In this document: piece by piece, positions 1-6,120 of the stretch
Numbering within the stretch: position 1 is the stretch's first letter
Layout of the letters: every line of letters starts with the position of its first letter
Assembly: GCA_902796705.1 (NCBI GenBank)
Contig: CADBQF010000226.1
Span: 1-7,113, forward strand
Direction of reading: 5' to 3'
DNA: 7,113 nucleotides
Origin: Ruminococcus flavefaciens
GTDB lineage: Bacteria; Bacillota; Clostridia; Oscillospirales; Ruminococcaceae
Notes under the pieces: model-generated
The model's input: only the letters and a program-made list of their open reading frames with translations
Database searches by the model: none
What the model was told of the DNA's origin: nothing
Program-made: the position numbers and the translations under genes

Positions 1-220
1 AGCCGGTGCAGTCGTATCGACTCCGACCTGCGGCCCGTGCCTCGGAGGTCATATGGGAATACTCGCAGAGGGCGAACGTGCCGTGACAACTACAAACAGT
101 AATTTTGTCGGACGCATGGGACACCCGGAGTCGGAAGTCTATCTCGCAAGCCCGGCAGTCGCCGCCGCAAGTGCTGTCACCGGCAAGATATCAAGTCCGT
201 GGGAGGTAATGGGTATATGA
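1..220 (+). CDS. leuC: 3-isopropylmalate dehydratase large subunit, C-terminal fragment
   Basis: Only the last 72 codons are in the window; the 5' part lies upstream and codon phase starts at base 2. LeuC pairs with LeuD to isomerise 2-isopropylmalate to 3-isopropylmalate in cytoplasmic leucine synthesis, using a [4Fe-4S] cluster. The visible part carries the CGPC motif (bases 29-40), which supplies two of the three cluster cysteines in the aconitase superfamily. It is followed by GGHMGIL, the [13 protein letters not shown] block and the [15 protein letters not shown] segment, all typical of the shorter HacA-like LeuC found in Clostridia and Archaea. The gene ends in TGA at 218-220, inside the leuD start (ATGA), so the two subunits are probably translationally coupled. 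The 2-methylmalate (citramalate) dehydratase role of the same family cannot be excluded. The family call is very secure. Confidence 0.96.
   Translation, partial: AGAVVSTPTCGPCLGGHMGILAEGERAVTTTNSNFVGRMGHPESEVYLASPAVAAASAVTGKISSPWEVMGI
201..207 (+). promoter_or_regulatory. Ribosome binding site of leuD
   Basis: GGGAGGT lies inside the end of leuC, nine bases before the ATG at 217. It supports 217 as the leuD start rather than the in-frame GTG at 199, which lies upstream of this site and would add six residues unlike any LeuD N-terminus. Confidence 0.8.
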
Positions 221-711
221 AGTTCACAGGAAATGTCATAAAATACGGAGATAATGTCGATACGGACGTTATAATCCCGGCAAGATACCTCAATACGAGC
301 GATCACAAGGAACTCGCTTCGCATTGCATGGAAGACCTTGATACGACTTTCGTGAGCCGTGTGAAGCAGGGCGATATCATCACAGCAGGAAACAACTTTG
401 GCTGCGGTTCTTCCCGTGAACACGCTCCTATTGCAATAAAGGCAAGCGGCATTTCGCTTGTCATCGCAAAGAGCTTTGCAAGGATATTTTACCGCAACGC
501 CATAAATATCGGCCTTGCGATAGTTGAATGTCCGGAAGCCGCTGATAATATCTCCGAGGGTGACGTAGTTGAAGCAGACCTCGACAACGGCATTATCCGT
601 GATATCACAACGGGCAGGGAATTCAGGACAGAGCCTTTCCCGGAGTTCATACAGAAGATAATCGAGAACGGCGGACTCATGCAGTCCGTAAAAAACGGAG
701 TCATAAAGTAA
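217..711 (+). CDS. leuD: 3-isopropylmalate dehydratase small subunit
   Basis: This is the small (swivel-domain) subunit of isopropylmalate isomerase, working with LeuC in leucine biosynthesis. From the ATG at 217 the protein is 164 residues, the usual size of the short HacB-type LeuD (the proteobacterial form is about 200). Diagnostic stretches are [11 protein letters not shown] (residues 15-25), [13 protein letters not shown] (about 59-71), which holds the substrate-binding loop, and [12 protein letters not shown] (86-97). The N-terminal [14 protein letters not shown] matches the family start, and the ATG overlaps the leuC TGA by four bases. The next gene starts 16 bases downstream. The family also includes homoaconitase and citramalate isomerase small subunits, but the following leuB favours leucine synthesis. 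The same subunits could also serve a citramalate route to isoleucine if CimA is present. Confidence 0.96.
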   Translation: MKFTGNVIKYGDNVDTDVIIPARYLNTSDHKELASHCMEDLDTTFVSRVKQGDIITAGNNFGCGSSREHAPIAIKASGISLVIAKSFARIFYRNAINIGLAIVECPEAADNISEGDVVEADLDNGIIRDITTGREFRTEPFPEFIQKIIENGGLMQSVKNGVIK

Positions 712-727
712 ATTTCAGGAGACAGAA

Positions 728-1522
728 ATGAGGGGAAGGATAGCCGTATCAGCCTGTATTCTGTCGTTACTCACGCTCTGTGCGTGCGACAGCAGGGAGC
801 AGAAAGAACAGACCAGACAGAACATATCTTCATCAACGCCGGAGATAGTTTCGTATATAAAGGATAAATACGGCTTTGAGCCGGAAATATCGGACTCCTA
901 TTCTGACGGGAATACCGGCATCTTCGGTTTCAGCTCGAATAACTGCGTTATATATAAGCTGAAACACGGCGATGAGGAGTTCATGGCTTATGCAGACTGC
1001 CGCAGCGATGTGCATAAATTCCGGGACAATTATCAGTCGGACGATATAAAAAAAGCCGTCGCTGACAGGATAGAGAAAGAGTTCCCGGAGAGCTTCGTAT
1101 CTGCATCGGTGGGCTGCGGAGAAACGGCGGAGACATACCACGAGGGCGATGATACACGACCGATGTTCGATGTGTACTTCGACGGCAGCGACCTGAGCGA
1201 AGTCCTTGCAGGCGATACGCTATATGCTGACGTATTTCTCGTGAGTGAAGATCTTTCGGACGTGGAGCGTTTTGACTTTGTTAAAGATATCGCAAAGTCC
1301 TGCGAATCTTACAATTTCCGCTTCATCTCATGCCGCTCGGAAGAATCAGCGGAGCGTATCAGGACGGACAGGGAGCTTCATCTGCTGCAAAAGGGAGCTT
1401 CGTATCCTCAGTTTGCACAGTATGTCGATAGTTTCAGGGTGATATCCACGAATGAGGATAGCTGCATATATGACGAGCTGGTCTATGATCCGTCTGTACC
1501 GGAAGACGTTCTCATGCAATAA
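728..1522 (+). CDS. Putative lipoprotein of unknown function
   Basis: The 264-residue product has a short signal peptide: basic MRGR, a hydrophobic core (residues 5-17), then a lipobox LCAC with the acylated cysteine predicted at residue 20. It is therefore expected to be anchored to the outer face of the membrane. After the cysteine comes a polar linker (about 21-36), then a mixed alpha/beta-looking, acidic domain. That domain begins with an [17 protein letters not shown] segment, and several further cysteines are scattered through it (for example in SSNNC, ADC, SVGCG). I recognise no family. The start is supported by AGGAGA at 717-722, five bases before the ATG. It sits between leuD (16-base gap) and leuB (20-base gap) on the same strand, so it is probably co-transcribed with the leucine genes, though nothing in it suggests an enzymatic role there. 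The protein is real by signal peptide, RBS and spacing; its function is unknown. Confidence 0.85.
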   Translation: MRGRIAVSACILSLLTLCACDSREQKEQTRQNISSSTPEIVSYIKDKYGFEPEISDSYSDGNTGIFGFSSNNCVIYKLKHGDEEFMAYADCRSDVHKFRDNYQSDDIKKAVADRIEKEFPESFVSASVGCGETAETYHEGDDTRPMFDVYFDGSDLSEVLAGDTLYADVFLVSEDLSDVERFDFVKDIAKSCESYNFRFISCRSEESAERIRTDRELHLLQKGASYPQFAQYVDSFRVISTNEDSCIYDELVYDPSVPEDVLMQ

Positions 1523-1542
1523 AATATCAAGAGGGAATTTTT

Positions 1543-2616
1543 ATGGAATTCAATATAGCTTTACTGAAAGGCGACGGCATAGGCCCGGAGATCGTGGACA
1601 GTGCCGTCCGCATACTTGAAAAGACAGCAGCTAAGTTCGGACACAGATTCAATTTCACATCATATCTCATAGGCGGCTGTGCCATAGATGAAGTTGGCGT
1701 TCCGCTCCCGGAGGAGACTGTAAAGGGCTGCCTTGCATCTGACAGCGTGCTGCTCGGAGCTGTGGGCGGCTATAAGTGGGACGGGCTTCCCGGAGATATC
1801 CGCCCGGAGAAGGCTCTGCTCGGCATACGCTCCGCACTCGGACTTTACACGAATCTCCGCCCGGCAAAGCTCTATCCGGCTCTTAGAAGTGCATCTCCGC
1901 TAAAGGACGAGATCGTGAGCAGGGGATTCGATATAGTGATAGTCCGTGAGCTTACGGGAGGCATATACTTCGGTGACAGGGGATACCGTGAGGGAAAATA
2001 CGGTCAGGAGGCTTTCGATACAGAGGCATACAGCGTCACCGAGATAGAGCGTATAGGCAGAGTCGCCTTTGAGACTGCCATGAAGCGTAACAAAAAGCTT
2101 TGCAGCATCGATAAGGCAAATGTCCTTGAATCTTCAAGGCTGTGGAGAAAGACGATGCACGCTCTCGCTGAGGAATATCCGGAAGTGGAGTACAGCGATA
2201 TGTTCGTTGACAATGCAGCGATGCAGCTTGTGAGAGATCCCTGTCAGTTCGACGTTATCGTGACATCAAATATGTTCGGGGATATCCTCTCCGACGAGGC
2301 TTCACAGATAACCGGCTCGATAGGTATGCTCCCCTCCGCCTCGCTCGGTGCGGCAAAAAGAGGTATGTACGAGCCGATACACGGAAGTGCTCCTGATATA
2401 GCCGGTCAGGACAAGGCAGATCCGATAGCTACGATACTTTCTGCTGCAATGATGCTCAGATATTCGCTCGGACTGGAAAAAGAGGCTGACTGCATAGAAG
2501 CTGCTGTTGACAAGGTACTCGATGCCGGCTGGAGAACTGCCGATATCGCCGGAGATACCGGCACTGTGCCGCTCTCATGCAGCGAGATGACAAAAAAGAT
2601 AGAAGAGGTAATATAA
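1543..2616 (+). CDS. leuB: 3-isopropylmalate dehydrogenase
   Basis: LeuB oxidises and decarboxylates 3-isopropylmalate to 2-oxoisocaproate with NAD+, the third dedicated step of leucine synthesis. The 357-residue length is normal. Visible features are the N-terminal [12 protein letters not shown] (8-18), and the substrate loop PEKALLGIR (88-96), whose E89, L92 and L93 correspond to the residues that recognise the isopropyl group. R96, R106 and R135 bind the malate moiety. Y142 lies in GGIYFG, K191 in SIDKANVL, and the metal-binding aspartates are D223, D247 and D251 (VDNAA and [11 protein letters not shown]). The NAD-binding [12 protein letters not shown] lies at 277-288. The E/L/L loop separates it from isocitrate dehydrogenase. 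The RBS AAGAGGG (1529-1535) sits seven bases before the ATG. The last base of its TAA stop is the first base of the next gene's ATG. Confidence 0.97.
   Translation: MEFNIALLKGDGIGPEIVDSAVRILEKTAAKFGHRFNFTSYLIGGCAIDEVGVPLPEETVKGCLASDSVLLGAVGGYKWDGLPGDIRPEKALLGIRSALGLYTNLRPAKLYPALRSASPLKDEIVSRGFDIVIVRELTGGIYFGDRGYREGKYGQEAFDTEAYSVTEIERIGRVAFETAMKRNKKLCSIDKANVLESSRLWRKTMHALAEEYPEVEYSDMFVDNAAMQLVRDPCQFDVIVTSNMFGDILSDEASQITGSIGMLPSASLGAAKRGMYEPIHGSAPDIAGQDKADPIATILSAAMMLRYSLGLEKEADCIEAAVDKVLDAGWRTADIAGDTGTVPLSCSEMTKKIEEVI
2605..2608 (+). promoter_or_regulatory. Ribosome binding site of the DUF815 ATPase gene
   Basis: GAGG within the final leuB codons lies seven bases before the ATG at 2616. It supports the TAATG overlap start, giving a 399-residue protein, over the in-frame ATG at 2577. 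The upstream start would lie inside leuB and add 13 non-conserved, very basic residues. Confidence 0.65.
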
Positions 2617-3815
2617 TGAATGACAAAATGATCGACCTGTGCCGGAAGCGTGACGCAGTCGTCATATTAAGGGGCGTGGCAGAAGATGAAGCGTGCTGCC
2701 GCCTGCTGAGGCTCATCGGTTCTGATATCGAGAAGCCGGACGAATACGTATCGGATTACTGCGACTTCGTTGCGGCTCTGTACAGGGAGAATACTTCCAA
2801 TCTCAGTGAACATCTCCTCAAGGTCATACTTGAGGACGAGAATATCTGCATAGTACAGGCTGCAAAGGGAAAAACTCCTGAACCGGAGATGCGTGAAGCT
2901 CTTATACATGAGCTGAAATTCTTCCAGGAACTTTCACAGCTCACTCCGGAAGATTTGACCGACGGGCTTGATTTTGACGGATTTCTGCCCAAGTGGACGA
3001 TATCTGATGTCGATTTCGCCGGAAGCTACAATGAAAGGCTCAGCCTTGCCGGAAATTTCGGATACGGCAAGTGGGCAAAGAGCTGTATGTTCATATACCG
3101 TGACGGAAAGATCGAACCGGTAATGAAACACGACAAACAGAAACTCTCGGAGCTTTTCGGCTACGAGAAGGAAAGACGTGCTGTCATCGACAACACTCTT
3201 GCCCTTATAGAAGGAAGACCTGCACAGAACGTGCTTCTGTACGGCGATGCAGGTACGGGAAAATCTTCTACTGTAAAGGCTGTTGTAAATGAATACAGAG
3301 AAAGAGGTCTGCGTCTTATCGAGATAACGAAAGAACAGCTCAGGGATATACCTGCCATAATCGATGAGATAAGCGATATCCCGCTCAGGTTCATACTCTT
3401 TACAGACGACCTTTCGTTCACGTCGGGTGAGGACTGCTTCGGTGCATTGAAAGCCATGCTCGAAGGCTCGGCTGCTGCCAAGGCTTCAAATACGGTCATA
3501 TATGCCACGAGCAACCGCCGCCACCTTATACGTGAGAGTTTCTCGGACAGAGAAGGCGATGATGTACACAGGAACGATTCGATGCAGGAAATGCTCTCGC
3601 TTTCGGCAAGATTCGGACTTCGTGTAAATTTCAGCCGGCCTGACAAAAATGAATATACATCGATAGTAAAGGAGCTTGCCGAAATGAACGGCATAGTTCT
3701 CGACGAAAAGGAACTTTCATTGAAAGCCGAGCAATTCGCTATGGCTTCCGGTAACGGACGCTCTCCGAGAACGGCAAAACAGTTCGTCGCATCGCTCGTT
3801 TCCGGCAATAACTGA
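2616..3815 (+). CDS. DUF815-family AAA+ ATP-binding protein
   Basis: The predicted cytoplasmic ATPase has 399 residues. The N-terminal half (about 1-180) is mostly helical-looking with no known motif. The C-terminal half is a AAA+ module: Walker A GDAGTGKS (210-217), Walker B-like FILFTDDLSF (259-268), and sensor-1 region ATSNRRHL (297-304). It also has the family-typical SDREGDDVHRNDSMQEMLSLS (310-330) and a sensor-2-like GRSPRTAKQF (381-390). The LLYGDAGTGKSS and FTDDLSF combination, with the SDREGD stretch, is characteristic of DUF815 (PF05673), whose biochemical role is not established. The gene begins at ATG 2616 in a TAATG junction with leuB, implying translational coupling. It ends 14 bases before the threonine ammonia-lyase gene. 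Key ATPase residues (K216, D264, D265) are intact, so it is probably active. Why it lies between amino-acid genes is unknown. The family call is strong; the function is open. Confidence 0.9.
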   Translation: MNDKMIDLCRKRDAVVILRGVAEDEACCRLLRLIGSDIEKPDEYVSDYCDFVAALYRENTSNLSEHLLKVILEDENICIVQAAKGKTPEPEMREALIHELKFFQELSQLTPEDLTDGLDFDGFLPKWTISDVDFAGSYNERLSLAGNFGYGKWAKSCMFIYRDGKIEPVMKHDKQKLSELFGYEKERRAVIDNTLALIEGRPAQNVLLYGDAGTGKSSTVKAVVNEYRERGLRLIEITKEQLRDIPAIIDEISDIPLRFILFTDDLSFTSGEDCFGALKAMLEGSAAAKASNTVIYATSNRRHLIRESFSDREGDDVHRNDSMQEMLSLSARFGLRVNFSRPDKNEYTSIVKELAEMNGIVLDEKELSLKAEQFAMASGNGRSPRTAKQFVASLVSGNN

Positions 3816-3829
3816 CCGGAGGGAAAAAT

Positions 3830-5035
3830 ATGCTCACACTTGATAAGATCTATCATGCAAAGTACATTCTGAAATCAGTCATCAGAGAGACAGACGTTAT
3901 ACACGCACCTAAGATCAATCCCGATTCGGAGATATTTCTCAAGACAGAAAATTTACAGATAACCGGTTCATTCAAGGTCAGGGGAGCTTACTACAAGATG
4001 TCACAGCTCTCTGACGAAGAAAAGGAACGTGGCGTTATCGCCTGCTCCGCCGGAAATCACGCACAGGGAGTAGCTCTCGCAGCCGCAAAGAACGGCATAA
4101 AGTCGATAATCTGTCTCCCGGACGGAGCTCCTATTTCAAAGGTGGAGGCTACAAAGAGCTACGGTGCAGAGGTAAAGCTCGTAGAGGGTGTGTACGACGA
4201 TGCCTATGCAGAAGCTCTCAGGCTGCGTGACGAGAACGGATATACTTTCATACACCCTTTCGATGATGACAACGTCATTGCTGGACAGGGTACGATAGGG
4301 CTGGAGATACTCGAACAGATACCCGATGTCGAAGCTGTAATAGTTCCGATAGGCGGCGGAGGTCTTATATCAGGAGTGGCATATGCTATAAAGAGCCTTG
4401 ATCCCTCCATAAAGGTATACGGGGTACAGGCTTCCGGAGCTCCGAGTATGTTCAATTCGATAAACGACCACAAGATAGAACGCCTTGCTTCCGTATCGAC
4501 TATAGCAGACGGTATAGCCGTACAAGAGCCGGGCGAGAATACTTTCAGATATGTATCGGAGTATGTCGATGATATCGTCACTGTTTCAGATGACGAGATA
4601 TCCGCAGCTATACTCGCCCTCATGGAGCAGCAGAAGCTCGTCACAGAGGGAGCAGGTGCGGTATCGGTGGCTGCTGCGATGTTCAATAAAGTCCCGATAA
4701 AGGGCAAAAAGACAGTCTGCCTGCTTTCAGGCGGAAATATTGATGTTACGATACTCTCCCGTGTCATAAAGAGGGGACTGCTCATGTCGGGACGCTCCTA
4801 TTCCATGATGATAGAGCTTATCGACAAGCCCGGTCAGCTCATGGACGTGTCACGGATAATCGCACAGCTCGGAGGAAACGTAACATCGATACACCACGAA
4901 CGTGCCAACGAAGGCTCTGCCGTCAACGGCTGCTATCTGCGTATAGTCCTCGAAACAAGGAACTATGAGCATATCAATGAGATAAAGCAGGCTCTTGCCG
5001 ATGCAGGCTTCAGGGTGCTTAATTACAATGCCTGA
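3830..5035 (+). CDS. ilvA: Threonine ammonia-lyase (threonine dehydratase) with C-terminal ACT domain
   Basis: This PLP enzyme deaminates L-threonine to 2-oxobutanoate and ammonia, the entry step to isoleucine. The 401-residue protein has a fold-type II catalytic domain (about 1-320). It shows the PLP-lysine motif TGSFKVRGA (K49), SAGNHAQG (73-80), the phosphate-binding glycine loop GGGGLISG (175-182) and SGGNID (300-305), whose serine contacts the pyridine nitrogen. A single ACT domain follows (about 326-399: MMIELIDKPGQL, then a VTSIHHERA strand-turn). This architecture resembles the shorter clostridial enzymes and E. coli TdcB plus ACT, rather than the long IlvA of about 514 residues with two ACT-like domains. 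It could be called catabolic by similarity, but the leu genes upstream favour biosynthesis. The ACT domain suggests amino-acid feedback, with the ligand unknown. RBS GGAGGGA (3818-3824) precedes the ATG by five bases. Serine activity is likely as a side reaction. Confidence 0.93.
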   Translation: MLTLDKIYHAKYILKSVIRETDVIHAPKINPDSEIFLKTENLQITGSFKVRGAYYKMSQLSDEEKERGVIACSAGNHAQGVALAAAKNGIKSIICLPDGAPISKVEATKSYGAEVKLVEGVYDDAYAEALRLRDENGYTFIHPFDDDNVIAGQGTIGLEILEQIPDVEAVIVPIGGGGLISGVAYAIKSLDPSIKVYGVQASGAPSMFNSINDHKIERLASVSTIADGIAVQEPGENTFRYVSEYVDDIVTVSDDEISAAILALMEQQKLVTEGAGAVSVAAAMFNKVPIKGKKTVCLLSGGNIDVTILSRVIKRGLLMSGRSYSMMIELIDKPGQLMDVSRIIAQLGGNVTSIHHERANEGSAVNGCYLRIVLETRNYEHINEIKQALADAGFRVLNYNA

Positions 5036-5038
5036 GAT

Positions 5039-5051
5039 CCGGCAATGCCGG
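5039..5051 (+). repeat. Short inverted repeat (5-bp stem, 3-base loop)
   Basis: The stem arms CCGGC and GCCGG are perfectly complementary around the loop AAT, just after the ilvA stop codon. The flanking bases do not extend the stem. It is all G-C paired, so it may fold in RNA, but without a U-tract it is not a standard Rho-independent terminator. Confidence 0.45.
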
Positions 5052-5073
5052 TCCAGAATATAAATGATAAAGG

Positions 5074-5080
5074 ATAAGGG
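5074..5080 (+). promoter_or_regulatory. Ribosome binding site of second lipoprotein gene
   Basis: ATAAGGG sits seven bases before the ATG at 5088. It supports that start over the in-frame ATG at 5064, which has no purine-rich RBS and would put a charged MIKDKGKT extension in front of a normal MKK signal peptide. Confidence 0.65.
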
Positions 5081-5087
5081 AAAAACT

Positions 5088-5708
5088 ATGAAAAAGGTAA
5101 TTATTGGGATCTTCACGCTCGCTGTATGCTTTTCTGCATTCTCATGCGGAGACAAGGAGGAAAAGGATACAAAGAAGGACGAGACTTCTGTATCAGCTCC
5201 GGCTGATGAGAAGAAGGAAGACAAAAAAGAAGACAAGAAGGAAGATAAGAAAGAGTCATCTTCTTCTATAAGTGAGGAAGACGCTGACGCACTTCTGAAA
5301 CTTGTCTCATCAGGAGAACTCTCATATACCGGTTACGGTATTGTAGGAGATGCTCCCGAATGGTTCGACAAGGAGACAGTCAGCGACCACTACAAGGAAG
5401 AACCGCCCACGATATCGGAAGACGGTGTACTCACTATCGACGGCGAGGAATATCAGCTCATTCCGGAAGAATATTCCGATGACGAGAAGATACTCAGCGT
5501 AGAGGGAAGCGGTTTCTCTCTCAAAGACTACAAGAAAAAATATGAGATGGCATCAGAGGACTATGAAGGCCTTGCTGCCGTTGAATATCAGGAAATGGCA
5601 TACACTATAAACGATGAGGAGTATACAGACGGAGAAGTTGTTCTGTATTACTCTGTGGCAGGAGAGACATCGTATAATGTTTCACTGTCATTCACGATCG
5701 ATGACTAA
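5088..5708 (+). CDS. Putative lipoprotein with KKED-repeat linker, unknown function
   Basis: The 206-residue protein starts MKKVIIGIFTLAVCFSAFSC, a classic lipoprotein signal with lipobox AFSC and the predicted acylated cysteine at residue 20. A strongly charged linker follows (21-60), including KKED three times and KKE (42-56), then a serine run (57-60). The linker probably spans the peptidoglycan. The remaining domain (about 61-206) is very acidic and tyrosine-rich (ISEEDADALL, GEEYQLIPEEYSDD, YEMASEDYEG, NDEEYTDGE) and ends in a likely beta-strand, SYNVSLSFTIDD. I recognise no family. It shares the lipoprotein layout but no obvious sequence with the lipoprotein at 728-1522. The next gene's RBS overlaps its TAA stop, so it is tightly linked to ridA. 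The A/G-rich linker makes it look less G+C-rich than its neighbours; that reflects Lys/Glu content rather than clear transfer. Confidence 0.85.
   Translation: MKKVIIGIFTLAVCFSAFSCGDKEEKDTKKDETSVSAPADEKKEDKKEDKKEDKKESSSSISEEDADALLKLVSSGELSYTGYGIVGDAPEWFDKETVSDHYKEEPPTISEDGVLTIDGEEYQLIPEEYSDDEKILSVEGSGFSLKDYKKKYEMASEDYEGLAAVEYQEMAYTINDEEYTDGEVVLYYSVAGETSYNVSLSFTIDD
5211..5255 (+). repeat. Imperfect 12-base tandem repeat encoding KKED
   Basis: About 3.75 copies of a unit close to AAGAAGGAAGAC lie head to tail: 5211-5222, 5223-5234, 5235-5246 and a partial 5247-5255. Copies differ only at positions that mostly keep the Lys-Lys-Glu-Asp reading, so the repeat stays in frame with the lipoprotein linker. 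Such tracts can gain or lose units by slippage without a frameshift, changing linker length. Confidence 0.85.
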
Positions 5709-5713
5709 GGAGG
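5707..5713 (+). promoter_or_regulatory. Ribosome binding site of ridA, overlapping upstream stop
   Basis: AAGGAGG shares two bases with the TAA stop of the second lipoprotein gene and lies seven bases before the ridA ATG at 5721. The near-consensus sequence and tight overlap point to strong, possibly coupled translation. Confidence 0.85.
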
Positions 5714-5720
5714 ATCAATT

Positions 5721-6098
5721 ATGATAAAGATACACACAGAAAAAGCACCGGCAGCAGTCGGCCCGTATTCACAGGCAATAGTATCCGGGGGTATGGTATA
5801 TACCTCCGGTCAGATAGCTATTGATCCGGCTACAAATACAGTAGAGGCAAAAACTATCGAGGAGCAGACGGAGCAGGTCATGAGAAACCTCGGTGAGGTA
5901 CTCAGAACAGCCGGTTCTTCGTTCGAGAAGGCAGTCAAGACTACGTGCTTCCTCGCTGACATGAACGACTTTGCAGCTTTCAATGAGATATACGGAAAAT
6001 ACTTCACATCTCTCCCGGCAAGGAGCTGTGTTGCTGTGAAGACTCTTCCAAAGGGCGTTCTCGTCGAGGTGGAAGTCATAGCCGAAAGCGTACTTTGA
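5721..6098 (+). CDS. ridA: 2-iminobutanoate/2-iminopropanoate deaminase (RidA)
   Basis: RidA (YjgF/YER057c/UK114 family) hydrolyses the reactive enamine/imine intermediates released by PLP enzymes such as threonine/serine dehydratase. It yields the 2-oxoacid and ammonia and prevents 2-aminoacrylate damage. The 125-residue length is typical of the family, which forms cytoplasmic trimers. Motifs are the N-terminal VGPYSQA (Y16), SGQIAIDP (29-36), and the C-terminal PARSCVAVKTLPKG-VEVEVIA. R101, C103 and E116 correspond to the carboxylate-binding arginine, cysteine and glutamate (R105, C107, E120 of E. coli proteins). The intact arginine supports true RidA activity rather than a divergent Rid subfamily. 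It lies downstream of the threonine ammonia-lyase, separated only by the second lipoprotein gene. This parallels the tdcB/tdcF pairing in enteric bacteria. Confidence 0.95.
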   Translation: MIKIHTEKAPAAVGPYSQAIVSGGMVYTSGQIAIDPATNTVEAKTIEEQTEQVMRNLGEVLRTAGSSFEKAVKTTCFLADMNDFAAFNEIYGKYFTSLPARSCVAVKTLPKGVLVEVEVIAESVL

Positions 6099-6104
6099 TG
6101 ATAC

Positions 6105-6112
6105 AAAGGAGG
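6105..6112 (+). promoter_or_regulatory. Ribosome binding site of nadA
   Basis: AAAGGAGG lies eight bases before a GTG at 6121. The strong site fixes the GTG start. The ATG at 6098, overlapping the ridA stop, is out of frame with nadA. Confidence 0.85.
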
Positions 6113-6120
6113 AAACTGAC

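Larger units (their letters stand above)
5036..5087 (+). other. Widest intergenic gap, with a small hairpin
   Basis: This 52-base gap between the threonine ammonia-lyase stop and the second lipoprotein start is the longest non-coding stretch here. It contains a perfect inverted repeat, CCGGC-AAT-GCCGG (5039-5051), and a short A/T-rich segment with TATAAA at 5059-5064. There is no run of T after the hairpin and no convincing -35 box at proper spacing. It could be an mRNA-processing or stabilising stem between operon segments, or chance. Confidence 0.4.

Noticed and set aside
199..216. GTG at 199 as an alternative leuD start
   Set aside because: It lies upstream of the good GGGAGGT site and would add six residues before the family-typical MKFTGNV start.
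139..423. Minus-strand open frame opposite leuC/leuD
   Set aside because: It overlaps two well-supported conserved genes and shows no family features.
1245..1442. Alternative-frame open frame inside the first lipoprotein gene
   Set aside because: It is fully nested in a supported gene and has no RBS or motif.
2577..2615. ATG at 2577 as an alternative start of the DUF815 gene
   Set aside because: It would overlap leuB by 40 bases and add a basic 13-residue stretch; the TAATG start at 2616 has a GAGG site at correct distance.
3161..3856. Long minus-strand open frame (231 codons) opposite the DUF815 ATPase
   Set aside because: It lies fully antisense to a gene with intact AAA+ motifs, is rich in Ser/Arg/Leu as expected from reverse reading of this codon usage, and has no recognisable motif.
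4204..4785. Minus-strand open frame (193 codons) opposite threonine ammonia-lyase
   Set aside because: It is antisense to the conserved catalytic domain, Ser/Thr/Pro-biased, with no domain or convincing ribosome binding site.
5039..5051. Hairpin as a Rho-independent terminator
   Set aside because: The stem is only five pairs and no T-run follows it.
5059..5064. TATAAA as a -10 promoter element
   Set aside because: No TTGACA-like -35 box occurs 16-18 bases upstream and there is no extended -10 TG; it is kept only as part of the gap description.
5064..5087. ATG at 5064 as an alternative start of the second lipoprotein
   Set aside because: It has no RBS and would place eight charged residues before a normal MKK signal peptide.
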